NCBI GenBank assembly: GCA_020851375.1
Contig: JADZCV010000044.1
Location: forward strand, 1-64,000
Source of the DNA: Nitrospirota bacterium
GTDB lineage: Bacteria > Nitrospirota > 9FT-COMBO-42-15 > HDB-SIOI813
Length of the DNA: 64,000 nucleotides
Reading direction: 5' to 3'
Position 1 is the stretch's first letter; every line of letters begins with the position of its first letter. Position numbers and translations under genes: made by a program. Positions 16,462 through 25,207 of this stretch are shown piece after piece. Below the pieces are notes generated by a model that made no database searches, was not told the origin of the DNA, and was given only the letters and a program-made list of their open reading frames with translations.

Positions 16462-16701
16462 CTATTCTATAATATTTCTTTCTATAGGTTCTACTTTAAC
16501 TCCCTTAGCTCGCAGGGATTCAACGGCCTTCTCTATCTCGCCCGATTCACCCTCCAGTTCAAGCTCAACCCATCCGGTCTTCTCTCTGACATCCGCCCTT
16601 CTTACATTGGTAACAACTTTAAACTCCCGGCCTAACTGGTATATGAGAGGCTCCTTGATCTTGTCTTCAGGGAAATTAATCCTGATTCTGTAATATGACA
16701 T
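16462..16701 (-). CDS. NIL-domain protein
   Basis: 79 residues forming a single ferredoxin-like (ACT-like) NIL domain: YRIRINFPEDKIKEPLIYQL and VELELEGESGEIEKAVESL. NIL domains occur at the C-terminus of the methionine transporter ATPase MetN, where they bind methionine, and with ferredoxin modules in proteins tied to homocysteine synthesis in methanogens. Here it stands alone, without ferredoxin Cys motifs, between the GG carrier and an E1 gene. A role as amino-acid sensor or accessory subunit of this sulfur pathway is inference. Confidence 0.82.
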   Translation of the reverse strand: MSYYRIRINFPEDKIKEPLIYQLGREFKVVTNVRRADVREKTGWVELELEGESGEIEKAVESLRAKGVKVEPIERNIIE

Positions 16702-16705
16702 CAGT

Positions 16706-16981
16706 CTATCCTCCGGCTATTGCAGGGACAATAGAAACCTCGTCGCCATCCGAGAGAGCCGTATCACTGCCCTGTTTAAACCTTATATCTTCCTCATTAA
16801 CGTAAATGTTTACAAAGCGCCTCAGGTTTCCTGCCTCATCACAAAGCCGTTCTTTAATTCCGGGATATCTTACTTCGAGGTCTCCAAGCATCTCTCCTAT
16901 TGTCTTTCCTGATGCATCAATCTCGCCCTGTCCGTCAGTCAATCTGCGTAATGGTGTGGGAATTCGTACCTTAATTGCCAT
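16706..16981 (-). CDS. cysO: MoaD/ThiS-like sulfur carrier ending in Gly-Gly (CysO type)
   Basis: 91-residue beta-grasp protein with the MoaD/CysO pattern ([15 protein letters not shown], then [13 protein letters not shown]). It ends exactly in Gly-Gly, so it needs no trimming before adenylation. In the known CysO pathway the carrier thiocarboxylate gives its sulfur to a PLP enzyme. Here thrC lies immediately upstream and the NIL and E1 genes downstream. MoaD for molybdopterin is the alternative, but no other moa gene is present. The symbol indicates type, not proven substrate. Confidence 0.82.
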   Translation of the reverse strand: MAIKVRIPTPLRRLTDGQGEIDASGKTIGEMLGDLEVRYPGIKERLCDEAGNLRRFVNIYVNEEDIRFKQGSDTALSDGDEVSIVPAIAGG

Positions 16982-16991
16982 GTATCACCTC

Positions 16992-18263
16992 TTATGATTT
17001 TTCCCTGATGTTCAAAGACTTTTCAAATGCATCCATAGAAGGGTCTATCCTTACGACATCGCCGACAGCGTTTATCACAGCCTCCTGTGTCTTTAAACCA
17101 TTCCCCGTAACATAGGCCACTACACTCTCATCCGCCGGTATAAGCCCCTTCATGACCAGCTTCTTCAGAACAGCTATAGTGACCCCTCCTGCTGTCTCGG
17201 CAAAGATCCCTTCAGTCCTGGCAAGGAGCTTAATCCCTTCAATGGTCTCTGTATCAGAGACGGCATCAACACTCCCCTTGCTCTCATGAACAGCCTTTAG
17301 TGCATAGTATCCATCTGCCGGGTTGCCAATCGCAATTGACTTGGCAATAGTCTTCGGTTTAACAGGCTTTATAAAGTCCCTGCCTTCTTTAAAGGCTGAG
17401 GCTACAGGGGAACATCCTTCTGCCTGTGCTCCATTCACCTTTGTATGCACACTGTCTATCAATCCAAGAGTCTTAAACTCATTAAACCCCTTCCATATTT
17501 TTGTCAACAAAGACCCGGATGCAACAGGAACAACCACATGGTCAGGCGCCTTCCACCCAAGCTGTTCGGCTGTTTCAAATGCCAGCGTCTTTGACCCCTC
17601 AGCATAATATGGTCTGATATTTATGTTGACAAATGCCCAGTTATACTCCCCTGCCACTTCACTGCACAACCTGTTTACATCATCGTAATTTCCGTTAACA
17701 GCAACAACAGTGGGAGAGTATATCAGACTGCCAAGTATCTTGCCTGCTTCAAGGTCCCCGGGTATAAACACATAACACTGAAGCTTTGCCTCAGCCGCAT
17801 GCGCTGCCACGGAATTTGCGAGATTTCCTGTTGACGCACAGGCAACTGCAGTAAAACCAAGTTCCTTAGCCCTCGTAATGGCAACTGCCACTACCCTGTC
17901 TTTAAATGACAGCGTCGGGTGATTGACCGTATCATTCTTGATATAGAGCTTATTAAGACCAAGCTCTTCTCCAAGATTCTTCGCATGGATCAGGGGTGTA
18001 AAACCGGCATACAGGCCAACAGTCGGCAGGCCTTCAACCGGAAGGAGATCGGCATATCTCCAGAGGCTCCCGGGACCGTTCTCAATGCGCTCCCGGCTTA
18101 TCTGTTTTTTGATCTCATCGTAATTATAGTCAACTTCGAGGGGACCAAAACAGAACTCACATACGTGCAGTGCAACAGCCGGATATAACTTTCCACACTC
18201 CCTGCATTTAAGTCCTTTGATTTTTTGTTTTAAAATATCAGATGCTGCAGACTTCTTGTTCAT
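16992..18263 (-). CDS. thrC: Threonine synthase-like PLP enzyme with N-terminal zinc ribbon
   Basis: 423 residues. An N-terminal zinc ribbon (C20, C23, C35, C38) precedes a fold-type II PLP domain with the Schiff-base Lys at 121 (LSFKDR) and ASTGNLANS. The family converts O-phosphohomoserine to threonine. It sits between an E1 gene and a Gly-Gly carrier, so it may be the housekeeping ThrC or a variant using O-phosphohomoserine with carrier-bound sulfur; only the former is established. The start overlaps the upstream E1 gene by 26 bases and no other in-frame ATG, GTG or TTG fits near the conserved N-terminus, so translation is probably coupled. Confidence 0.85.
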   Translation of the reverse strand: MNKKSAASDILKQKIKGLKCRECGKLYPAVALHVCEFCFGPLEVDYNYDEIKKQISRERIENGPGSLWRYADLLPVEGLPTVGLYAGFTPLIHAKNLGEELGLNKLYIKNDTVNHPTLSFKDRVVAVAITRAKELGFTAVACASTGNLANSVAAHAAEAKLQCYVFIPGDLEAGKILGSLIYSPTVVAVNGNYDDVNRLCSEVAGEYNWAFVNINIRPYYAEGSKTLAFETAEQLGWKAPDHVVVPVASGSLLTKIWKGFNEFKTLGLIDSVHTKVNGAQAEGCSPVASAFKEGRDFIKPVKPKTIAKSIAIGNPADGYYALKAVHESKGSVDAVSDTETIEGIKLLARTEGIFAETAGGVTIAVLKKLVMKGLIPADESVVAYVTGNGLKTQEAVINAVGDVVRIDPSMDAFEKSLNIREKS

Positions 18264-19038
18264 AATCTATCAATTCTTTAATCGTAGGATTTTCGCCGCA
18301 TACAGGACACTTTGGATTTTTCCTGATTTTGATCTCCCTGAACTCCATCTTGTGGGCATCAAAAGTCATCAATCTGTCTTTAAGCGGTTGCCCTATGTTT
18401 AGTATTAACTTTAGCACCTCTGTCGCCTGTATCGTACCTACTACCCCGGCAAGGACGCCGACCACACCTGCCTCCTGACATGTCGGTATAAGCCCTGCAG
18501 GCGGCGGACTGTTAAACACGCACCTGTAACAGGCCGTCTTATGCGGCACAATAGACATAACCTGTCCTACAAACCTGAGTATCCCGCCATGTACGAGGGG
18601 CTTGTCAGCAAAAACTGCTGCATCATTTGCTAAAAATTTTGCCGGGAAATTATCGGTACCGTCAAGAATAACGTCATACTCCTTGAAAAGTTCCAATGCA
18701 TTACGCGAGGTCAGAAGTTCATGATATGTTTTTACCTCTACATCCGGATTAAGCGCCTCTATTTTCTCTTTAGCAGAAATTACCTTTGGTTTATCAATGT
18801 CAGGTGTCTGATGGATTATCTGCCTCTGTAAGTTAGAGAGGTCGACGACATCGCCATCAATGATACCAAGCACTCCAATCCCGGCTGCCGCAAGGTAATA
18901 TGCCGCAGGAGATCCAAGCCCTCCGGCGCCGATTACGAGCACCCTGGATTGGCGGATCTTCTTCTGCCCCTTGCCTCCGACCTCAGGAAGGATTATATGC
19001 CTGCTGTACCTCTTAATCTGATCATCAGTAAAACTCAA
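18238..19038 (-). CDS. moeB: MoeB/ThiF/HesA-family E1 activating enzyme (first copy)
   Basis: 266 residues, clearly paralogous to the E1 at 15648-16454 (same start pattern, VKRYSRHIIL versus IKRYSRHIIL). GAGGLGSP, SNLQRQ, DGTDNFPAKFLAND, and zinc CxxC pairs (CYRC, CPVC) are all present. No rhodanese domain. It lies between cysK and thrC, and its natural partner by position is the GG-FA carrier at the head of the operon. Its stop overlaps the thrC start by 26 bases. Confidence 0.9.
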   Translation of the reverse strand: MSFTDDQIKRYSRHIILPEVGGKGQKKIRQSRVLVIGAGGLGSPAAYYLAAAGIGVLGIIDGDVVDLSNLQRQIIHQTPDIDKPKVISAKEKIEALNPDVEVKTYHELLTSRNALELFKEYDVILDGTDNFPAKFLANDAAVFADKPLVHGGILRFVGQVMSIVPHKTACYRCVFNSPPPAGLIPTCQEAGVVGVLAGVVGTIQATEVLKLILNIGQPLKDRLMTFDAHKMEFREIKIRKNPKCPVCGENPTIKELIDYEQEVCSI

Positions 19039-19093
19039 TTATAGCCTCCATGCCAGGTTGACGTTCAAAAATGCACAGTTGCAGCGTCAACCT

Positions 19094-20023
19094 CTACATT
19101 CTGAAGTATTTTTCTATGCTGATATAACGCTCTCCTGTATCGCACAGTACTGTGACTACATTCTTTCCGGCCCCCAATTTCTTTGCTACCTTCATCGCGG
19201 CAAAGACATTGGCCCCTGAGGATATACCGACCATAAGCCCTTCTTCTTTTGCAAGCAGTTTTGCTGTTTCAAATGCCTCATCATCTGTCACAGGGACTAT
19301 CTCATCAATTACATCCCTGTTCAAGACCCTCGGTATAAAACCTGCTCCGATACCCTGGATCTTGTGCGGTCCGGGAGAACCACCAGATATAACAGGAGAT
19401 GACGCAGGTTCAACCGCAATTATTCTGACACCCTTTTTGCGCTCTTTAAGAACCTCGCCTACACCTGTTATAGTGCCTCCTGTGCCAACTGCCGCAACAA
19501 AGGCGTCTACCTCTCCATTCATTACATCCCATATCTCAGGCCCTGTTGTCCTCCTGTGGGCATCAGGATTGGCAGGGTTTGAAAACTGGTCCGGCATAAA
19601 GTAGTCCGGATTTTCTTTAAGAAGCCTCTCTGCCTCTATAATGGAACCTTTCATTCCATCTATGGCAGGTGTTAACACGACCCTGGCACCAAAGGACGTG
19701 AGAAGTCCAAAGCGTTCTGTACTCATACTCTCCGGCATGACAAGTATAGCCTTGTAACCCTTGACCGCAGCAACAAGGGCCAGTCCAATACCGGTATTCC
19801 CGCTTGTAGGCTCTATAATAGTATCACCAGGGCGAAGCCTTCCTGCCTTCTCTGCCGCCTCTATCATACTCAGGCAGATACGATCCTTTATGCTGCCTCC
19901 GGGGTTAAATAACTCCATCTTTGCATAAACACTGCCGCCGCTGAGGCCAGGCATTTTATTAATCTTTACCATGGGGGTATTGCCTATAAGGTCAATGGAA
20001 TTTCTGTATATATTCTTACTCAT
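19094..20023 (-). CDS. cysK: Cysteine synthase (CysK/CysM family)
   Basis: 309 residues, PLP-dependent. The Schiff-base Lys is K46 (GGSIKDR), with TSGNTGIGLA at 73-82 and GTGGTITGVGEVLK. The family makes cysteine from O-acetylserine (or O-phosphoserine) and a sulfur donor. The ATG overlaps the stop of the carrier gene upstream (ATGA), a strong sign that this enzyme takes sulfur from that carrier, as CysM does from CysO in Mycobacterium. Whether it uses free sulfide, thiocarboxylate or both cannot be read from the motifs. Confidence 0.92.
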   Translation of the reverse strand: MSKNIYRNSIDLIGNTPMVKINKMPGLSGGSVYAKMELFNPGGSIKDRICLSMIEAAEKAGRLRPGDTIIEPTSGNTGIGLALVAAVKGYKAILVMPESMSTERFGLLTSFGARVVLTPAIDGMKGSIIEAERLLKENPDYFMPDQFSNPANPDAHRRTTGPEIWDVMNGEVDAFVAAVGTGGTITGVGEVLKERKKGVRIIAVEPASSPVISGGSPGPHKIQGIGAGFIPRVLNRDVIDEIVPVTDDEAFETAKLLAKEEGLMVGISSGANVFAAMKVAKKLGAGKNVVTVLCDTGERYISIEKYFRM

Positions 20024-20223
20024 GCAAATCCCCCTCCCATGAAATAGAGAAATTCTAACTCATCACCATCTTTTAATTGTGTAGTTCCATAGTCATCACG
20101 TTCGATCATCTTCGAATTGACTTCAACAGCTACCATCCTCGGCTCTACATTCCTCGCCTTTAAAATGTCCAGGACTGAAATCACATCTGTATTCTCTTCT
20201 TTGCCATTAATCCTGATTCGCAT
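20020..20223 (-). CDS. ThiS/MoaD-like sulfur carrier ending GG-Phe-Ala
   Basis: 67 residues from ATG 20223, which has GAGGAGGGG upstream; the longer reading to 20325 runs into the promoter and is rejected. Beta-grasp pattern MRIRINGKEENTD, DILKARNVEPRMVAVEVN, DGDELEFLYFMGGGFA. It ends in Gly-Gly-Phe-Ala, not Gly-Gly. The codons read GGA GGG GGA TTT GCA TGA. Carriers of this type (QbsE, HcyS) are known to need a JAMM protease to expose Gly-Gly, and one is encoded seven genes downstream. The first gene of the operon; its stop overlaps the cysK start. ThiS for thiamine is possible but no other thi gene is near. Confidence 0.83.
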   Translation of the reverse strand: MRIRINGKEENTDVISVLDILKARNVEPRMVAVEVNSKMIERDDYGTTQLKDGDELEFLYFMGGGFA

Positions 20224-20245
20224 AATATACTGCCCCTCCTCAAAG

Positions 20246-20273
20246 ATTATATAAAATAGCAGGAATGCGTCAA
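20246..20273 (-). promoter_or_regulatory. sigma70-type promoter of the sulfur-carrier operon
   Basis: On the minus strand, TTGACG (20273-20268) is separated by 16 bases from a perfect TATAAT (20251-20246), about 23 bases before the carrier ATG. A second TTGACA lies upstream but at unsuitable spacing. Confidence 0.6.
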
Positions 20274-20424
20274 AGTTGTCAAGTGCGTGTATATTTAAAT
20301 GGGTGCTGTCAAAATGAGTTGACAAGTATTAATTAAAGTGTTAGTCATATAGAAAACAGCCTGTCAGAAGGAGGTGAAAATAACTTAAGAAATCAGATTG
20401 AATAACAAACTCAGGAGGTGCCTT

Positions 20425-20673
20425 ATGGAATCAAAGGTTAGCTCAACATCAGAGAAAATACTGGTGTTGGTTAAAGAAAAGGGTTGCATATCATTCTCAG
20501 AGTTAGAATCATGCCTTACTGATTCGTATAATGTAATATTCCTTGCGATTGACAAGTTGGTTCGTGAAAACAAGATCAACCTTCAGCGAAACAGAGCAGA
20601 TTATCTCCTGTCCACTCCAAGCTTTGGCGTGAAAGTAAGTGACATTGTTATAGACAAGGTCCTAATGCATTAA
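20425..20673 (+). CDS. Small winged-helix-like protein
   Basis: 82 residues from ATG 20425, which has AGGAGG eight bases upstream. The sequence looks like a compact winged helix: SEKILVLVKEKGCISFSELE, then NVIFLAIDKLVRENKINLQ and a beta-hairpin (RADYLLSTP). No other domain is seen. It lies alone between the divergent sulfur operon and nrdJ and could be a regulator of either; that is a guess from position only. Confidence 0.6.
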   Translation: MESKVSSTSEKILVLVKEKGCISFSELESCLTDSYNVIFLAIDKLVRENKINLQRNRADYLLSTPSFGVKVSDIVIDKVLMH

Positions 20674-20733
20674 AAGGTTTGCCAAATCAGATGAGTATTG
20701 CTTCTATGTTCAGCACTATGATATTTTATTATT

Positions 20734-22467
20734 ATGATATCGCGGCGGCTGTCAGAGAATGCCTTAAAAGTCCTTAAAAAAAGATACCTTAAGAAAAACC
20801 CTCAGGGTAAAGTTGTCGAGAACCCCGCCGGAATGTTTCACCGGGTAGCATTTCACGTTGCACAATCTGAAAGAAAATTCAAAACAGGCAAGAGTACGGA
20901 ACAAACTGCTGTCAGGTTTTATGAAATGATGTCGAGATTGGAGTTCCTGCCAAACTCCCCGACATTAATGAATGCAGGCAGGGAACTAGGACAACTTTCT
21001 GCATGTTTTGTCATCCCAATCGAAGACTCTCTAGATTCCATATTCCAGGCTGTAAAAAATACTGCACTGATACACCAGACAGGGGGAGGCACAGGCTTTT
21101 CTTTCAGCAAACTTCGTCCTAAAAACGACCGTGTGTCTACAACAGGGGGCATAGCAAGCGGCCCTGTATCTTTCATGAAGGTATTTAATACAGGCACGGA
21201 GGTAATAAGACAGGGTGGAACGCGCCGGGGCGCGAATATGGGTGTCCTGAGGGTTGACCATCCCGACATATTGGAATTTATATGGGCCAAGGATGACCCT
21301 AAGGAACTCGTAAATTTTAATATATCAGTGGCTGTTACAGATAATTTCATGAAGGCCGTCAGGCTTGACAGGACTTATCCGCTTCTAAACCCCAGAAATA
21401 AAAAGACCGTACGGCATCTAAATGCCAGGGAAGTACTCAAACAGATATCAGCAGCCGCATGGAAGTCCGGGGATCCCGGGATCATCTTCATTGACCATAT
21501 TAACCGGACAAATCCAACCCCTGAGATCGGGCAGATAGAATCAACAAATCCATGCGGAGAGCAGCCGTTGCTGCCATACGAATCCTGCAATCTCGGCTCC
21601 ATAAACCTTACGAAAATGCTGCATAAAAAAGGGAATAAATTCAGCATTGATTACGAAAAACTGTCAAGGACAACAGAGGATGCTGTCCGTTTCCTCGATA
21701 ATGTCATAGAAATTAATCGCTATCCCCTGCCTGAAATTGAAAAGGTCACAAAAGGAAACAGAAAGATTGGGCTTGGCATAATGGGCTTCGCAGATACACT
21801 GATATTGCTTGGCATCCCATATAATTCAGAAGATGCGCTGAAAACTGCCGGTGATATTATGGGATTCATACAGCAGGCTTCAAAGAATGCTTCTTATAAG
21901 CTGGCAAAAGAAAGGGGCGCATTCCCCAATTATAATAACAGCATTTATTACGGTCCCGGTTCACTTCCCTTAAGGAATGCAACGACCACTACCATAGCGC
22001 CGACAGGCACTCTCAGCATAATTGCAGGCTGTTCCGGCGGAATTGAACCCCTCTACGCCGTAAGCTACGCAAGGGATGTGCTCGACAGCATAAGGCTTGT
22101 TGAGATTAATCCAATTTTCAGGAGAATAGCCTCGTCTGCCGGAATATATAATGAAGAACTGGTCTCTGCGATATCACGCAGGGAATCAATTCAGGAAATT
22201 CCATCAATCCCGGGCGAGATAAAACAATTATTTGTAACGGCATTTGATATTACTCCGTCATGGCATGTACGGATGCAGTCTCAATTTCAGAAGTATGTTG
22301 ACAATGCAGTCTCAAAGACTATAAATCTTTCTGCAACAGCCTCAGCACAGGATGTGGAAGAGGCATTTCTCACAGCATTCAGACTCGGGTGCAAAGGGGT
22401 CACCGTCTTCAGAAATGGAAGCAGGCCGAAACAGGTGCTAAGTTGCACAAATGTTCTGTTATGCTGA
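20734..22467 (+). CDS. nrdJ: Ribonucleotide reductase, class II (adenosylcobalamin-dependent)
   Basis: 577 residues. It reduces ribonucleotides to deoxyribonucleotides using a B12-derived radical, without oxygen. Visible motifs: LSENALKVLKKRYL at the start, FLPNSPTLMNAG, ALIHQTGGGTGFSFS, NPCGEQPLLPYESCNLGSINL-type core near residue 270, and ATTTTIAPTGTLSIIAGCSGG. The protein is on the short side for NrdJ and ends in CTNVLLC, so a C-terminal pair C571/C577 could supply the reducing thiols; no zinc ribbon follows. The ATG has no good ribosome binding site. amrB follows 35 bases later. Confidence 0.92.
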   Translation: MISRRLSENALKVLKKRYLKKNPQGKVVENPAGMFHRVAFHVAQSERKFKTGKSTEQTAVRFYEMMSRLEFLPNSPTLMNAGRELGQLSACFVIPIEDSLDSIFQAVKNTALIHQTGGGTGFSFSKLRPKNDRVSTTGGIASGPVSFMKVFNTGTEVIRQGGTRRGANMGVLRVDHPDILEFIWAKDDPKELVNFNISVAVTDNFMKAVRLDRTYPLLNPRNKKTVRHLNAREVLKQISAAAWKSGDPGIIFIDHINRTNPTPEIGQIESTNPCGEQPLLPYESCNLGSINLTKMLHKKGNKFSIDYEKLSRTTEDAVRFLDNVIEINRYPLPEIEKVTKGNRKIGLGIMGFADTLILLGIPYNSEDALKTAGDIMGFIQQASKNASYKLAKERGAFPNYNNSIYYGPGSLPLRNATTTTIAPTGTLSIIAGCSGGIEPLYAVSYARDVLDSIRLVEINPIFRRIASSAGIYNEELVSAISRRESIQEIPSIPGEIKQLFVTAFDITPSWHVRMQSQFQKYVDNAVSKTINLSATASAQDVEEAFLTAFRLGCKGVTVFRNGSRPKQVLSCTNVLLC

Positions 22468-22502
22468 GATCAGCGCGGGGGATTCGTCCTCCAGGGGGGA
22501 TT

Positions 22503-23306
22503 ATGATCAGAAAACCCGCAGTAGCCGGCTACTTTTATCAATCTTCACCGGATGGTTTGAGAAAGCAGGTAGGGAAATTTGTAAATGCTGATGCTGTCCG
22601 CATCAAAGCCATCGGTGTGCTTTCTCCTCATGCAGGGCTTATCTACTCAGGAGCAGCAGCAGGGGCGGTATTCTCCAGGGTCCTTCTGCCGGAAACTTTT
22701 ATTCTGATCGGACCCAATCACACAGGTATGGGGGCGCCAGTCTCAGTGTTTTCTGATGGTGAGTGGTCAATGCCGAACGGGACAGCCGTGGTTGATTCAG
22801 TGCTTGCACGGGCTATTACCGGAAAATCGAGATATGCATCAGAAGATTATGATGCACATACAGGAGAACACAGCCTTGAGGTGCAGATACCATTTATTCA
22901 ATACTTCATCAGGGATGTCAGGATCGTCCCTGTTACAATGATGAGCACTGCACTTGAGATATGCAGGGAGGTAGGTATCGCTATCAGTTCTGCAATCAAA
23001 GAGACTCAAAGGGATGTGCTTATAGTTGCAAGCTCTGACATGACCCATTATGAATCCGCCAGGTCAGCCGGGGAAAAGGATCATAAGGCGATAGAAAAGA
23101 TACTCGCCCTTGATCCGGCAGGCCTTCACCATACTGTAAAGGAGAACGGTATTACCATGTGCGGCTTTGCACCGGCAGTCACAATGCTGTATGCAGCCCT
23201 GGAACTGGGCGCAACAACAGCAACTCTCGTAAAATACATGAACTCAGGTGATGTAAGCGGGGATTATGATCAGGTGGTGGGATATGCAGGGATGACAATA
23301 AGCTGA
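22503..23306 (+). CDS. amrB: AmmeMemoRadiSam system protein B (MEMO1 family)
   Basis: About 267 residues from ATG 22503 (AGGGGG just upstream); the longer reading frame overlaps nrdJ and is rejected. RKPAVAGYFYQSSPDGL, LSPHAGLIYSG, IGPNHTG, and SSDMTHYE are hallmark motifs. The fold resembles class III extradiol dioxygenases, with possible metal ligands in the two His motifs. In many genomes it is clustered with AmmeMemoRadiSam A and a radical SAM protein; neither is in this window. Its reaction is unknown to me. Confidence 0.88.
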   Translation: MIRKPAVAGYFYQSSPDGLRKQVGKFVNADAVRIKAIGVLSPHAGLIYSGAAAGAVFSRVLLPETFILIGPNHTGMGAPVSVFSDGEWSMPNGTAVVDSVLARAITGKSRYASEDYDAHTGEHSLEVQIPFIQYFIRDVRIVPVTMMSTALEICREVGIAISSAIKETQRDVLIVASSDMTHYESARSAGEKDHKAIEKILALDPAGLHHTVKENGITMCGFAPAVTMLYAALELGATTATLVKYMNSGDVSGDYDQVVGYAGMTIS

Positions 23307-23317
23307 CAAAATTAACA

Positions 23318-24064
23318 TCACATTCCAAACTCATACTGCAATATGGACAATGCAACAACAGGGGCAGTTTCTGTACGAAGGATCCGGCTTCCGAGAGAAA
23401 CAGGGGTAAATCCGGCATTCACCGCCATTTCTACCTCCTCATGAGTAAAACCTCCTTCAGGGCCTATAAGTAATATTATAGTCTTTACGCCATCCTCAGC
23501 CTCTCTGGCATCACATATTGCCCCTTTTATCCCCTTATTCTTTTCTCCTTCATAAAGCAGGAGGTTTAAATCACCTTTTCTAAATGATGTTATATAATTA
23601 TGCAGGGAGACCGGAGGCGTTATATCAGGCACATCAAGGCGGTTTGACTGCTGGGCAGCCTCAAGTGCAATCTTCTTCCATCGTCTTAACCTGTCCTCAA
23701 CCCTTTCCTTTTCTATTTTTACAACAGTCCTCTCTGAAACAAGGGGCGTTATGGAATTAACGCCGAGTTCTGTTGTCTTTTGAATGATAAAATCTATTTT
23801 AGGTCCTTTAGGCAGCGACTGAACTAAATGAATTGAAACTGCCGGACATTTTGATTTGCCTGTCGTTTTTATTATTTCACCAACAAACAGATCATGACCT
23901 GTATGTGTGGCAAGCACTGCATACTTAGTCCCATCTTCGTCAACACAGAATATCATTTCCCCCTTTTTTATGCGCAATGAGTCACGCAGGTGTTTTAATA
24001 GTTCACCTGTTATTCTCACTTTATTATCCGTTAACTGATTTTTATTGATGAAGAATACAGACAC
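23318..24064 (-). CDS. rsmE: 16S rRNA m3U1498 methyltransferase RsmE
   Basis: 248 residues: an N-terminal PUA-like domain and a C-terminal SPOUT methyltransferase domain with the knot motif LIGPEGGFTHEE and LGSRILRTETAP. It methylates U1498 of 16S rRNA using S-adenosylmethionine. It follows dnaJ by about 40 bases, a common pairing in bacteria, and is probably the last gene of the heat-shock operon. Confidence 0.92.
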   Translation of the reverse strand: MSVFFINKNQLTDNKVRITGELLKHLRDSLRIKKGEMIFCVDEDGTKYAVLATHTGHDLFVGEIIKTTGKSKCPAVSIHLVQSLPKGPKIDFIIQKTTELGVNSITPLVSERTVVKIEKERVEDRLRRWKKIALEAAQQSNRLDVPDITPPVSLHNYITSFRKGDLNLLLYEGEKNKGIKGAICDAREAEDGVKTIILLIGPEGGFTHEEVEMAVNAGFTPVSLGSRILRTETAPVVALSILQYEFGM

Positions 24065-24106
24065 GTTTTATCCCCGATAAACACCAGTGTCCGATCATTG
24101 TGCAGC

Positions 24107-25207
24107 TCAGAAAATATCCTTTACCTTCTGAAAGAAGCTGCCGCTTCCGGTATTTATTTCTTCACCGGAGACTCTGGCGTACTCCTCCAGGAGTTCCTTC
24201 TGTTTCGGGGTAAGTTTCTTGGGGATCCGGACATCAACTGTTACGATCTGATCACCTGTGCCATACCCCCTGAGGTCAGGAATTCCCTTGCCTTTTATGC
24301 GTAGAGCACTGCCTGGCTGAGTGCCAGGCGGTATATTAAGAGACACATCTCCTTTCAGAGTGGGGACTTCGATTTTGGAACCCAGGGCAGCCTGGACGAA
24401 ACTAACAGGTACCTGGCACAGGACATCATTGCCTTCCCTGACAAAAAAAGGATGCTCTTTAACTGTAATGACAATATAGAGGTCACCGGGAGGTCCGCCG
24501 TCAACCCCTGCCTCACCCTCATTGGCAAGCCTCAACCTCGAACCAGATTCAACTCCTGGTGGGACTTTAACGGATAGCGTGCGCTCCTTCTGTATCCTCT
24601 TTCTGCCATGACATGTGTCACATGGATCTGTTATGAGGCGCCCCTCTCCATTGCAATGCGAACAGGTCCTTGCGAGTGTGAAAAAACCCTGCTGGAATCT
24701 GACCTGACCGGTACCTTTACAGGTAGGGCAAACAGAAAGTTTTGTGGAAGTCTTTGATCCGGTACCGTTGCAGGAGGCACATGCCTCCATTCGTGGTATG
24801 CTTATCTTTGTCTCAAAACCAAATGCAGCCTCTTCAAATGATATCCCAAGATTGTATCTTAGATCCGCACCTTTCTGGCTGCGCCTTCCCCGTCTTGTAC
24901 CAGCACCAAAGAAGTCTTCAAAGATGTCCTCAAATATATCTCCAAAGCCACCGAACCCCTCGCCGCCGCCAAACCCTGCGCCTTCCATCCCATGCCCGAA
25001 TGTATCATACTTCCGGCGCTTTTCAGGGTCACTCAATATCTCATAGGCCTCATTCGCCTCCTTAAACTTCTCTTCGCCCTCTTTATCTCCCTGCGTCTTA
25101 TCAGGATGGTAGCTGTGGGCAAGCCTGCGGTAGGCCCTCTTTATATCATCAGCCGTTGCATCACGTCCGACACCAAGCACCTCATAATAATCTCTCTTAT
25201 TGGCCAA
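24107..25207 (-). CDS. dnaJ: Chaperone DnaJ
   Basis: 366 residues: J domain (1-70, with HPD in YHPDKT), Gly/Phe-rich linker, central zinc domain with four CxxCxGxG-type repeats ([32 protein letters not shown]) and a C-terminal substrate-binding region. It stimulates DnaK ATPase and delivers substrates. It lies 55 bases after dnaK. Confidence 0.97.
   Translation of the reverse strand: MANKRDYYEVLGVGRDATADDIKRAYRRLAHSYHPDKTQGDKEGEEKFKEANEAYEILSDPEKRRKYDTFGHGMEGAGFGGGEGFGGFGDIFEDIFEDFFGAGTRRGRRSQKGADLRYNLGISFEEAAFGFETKISIPRMEACASCNGTGSKTSTKLSVCPTCKGTGQVRFQQGFFTLARTCSHCNGEGRLITDPCDTCHGRKRIQKERTLSVKVPPGVESGSRLRLANEGEAGVDGGPPGDLYIVITVKEHPFFVREGNDVLCQVPVSFVQAALGSKIEVPTLKGDVSLNIPPGTQPGSALRIKGKGIPDLRGYGTGDQIVTVDVRIPKKLTPKQKELLEEYARVSGEEINTGSGSFFQKVKDIF

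Noticed and set aside
20224-20325. N-terminal extension of the GG-FA carrier
   Set aside because: The extra 34 residues cover the promoter region, and the ATG at 20223 has an excellent ribosome binding site and matches the family start.
20319-20350. Plus-strand TTGACA before the winged-helix gene as a promoter
   Set aside because: No acceptable -10 hexamer was found at 16-18 bases from it.
22389-22502. N-terminal extension of amrB overlapping nrdJ
   Set aside because: The family starts at the MIRKPAVAGYFY segment, and the extension is an out-of-frame reading of nrdJ.
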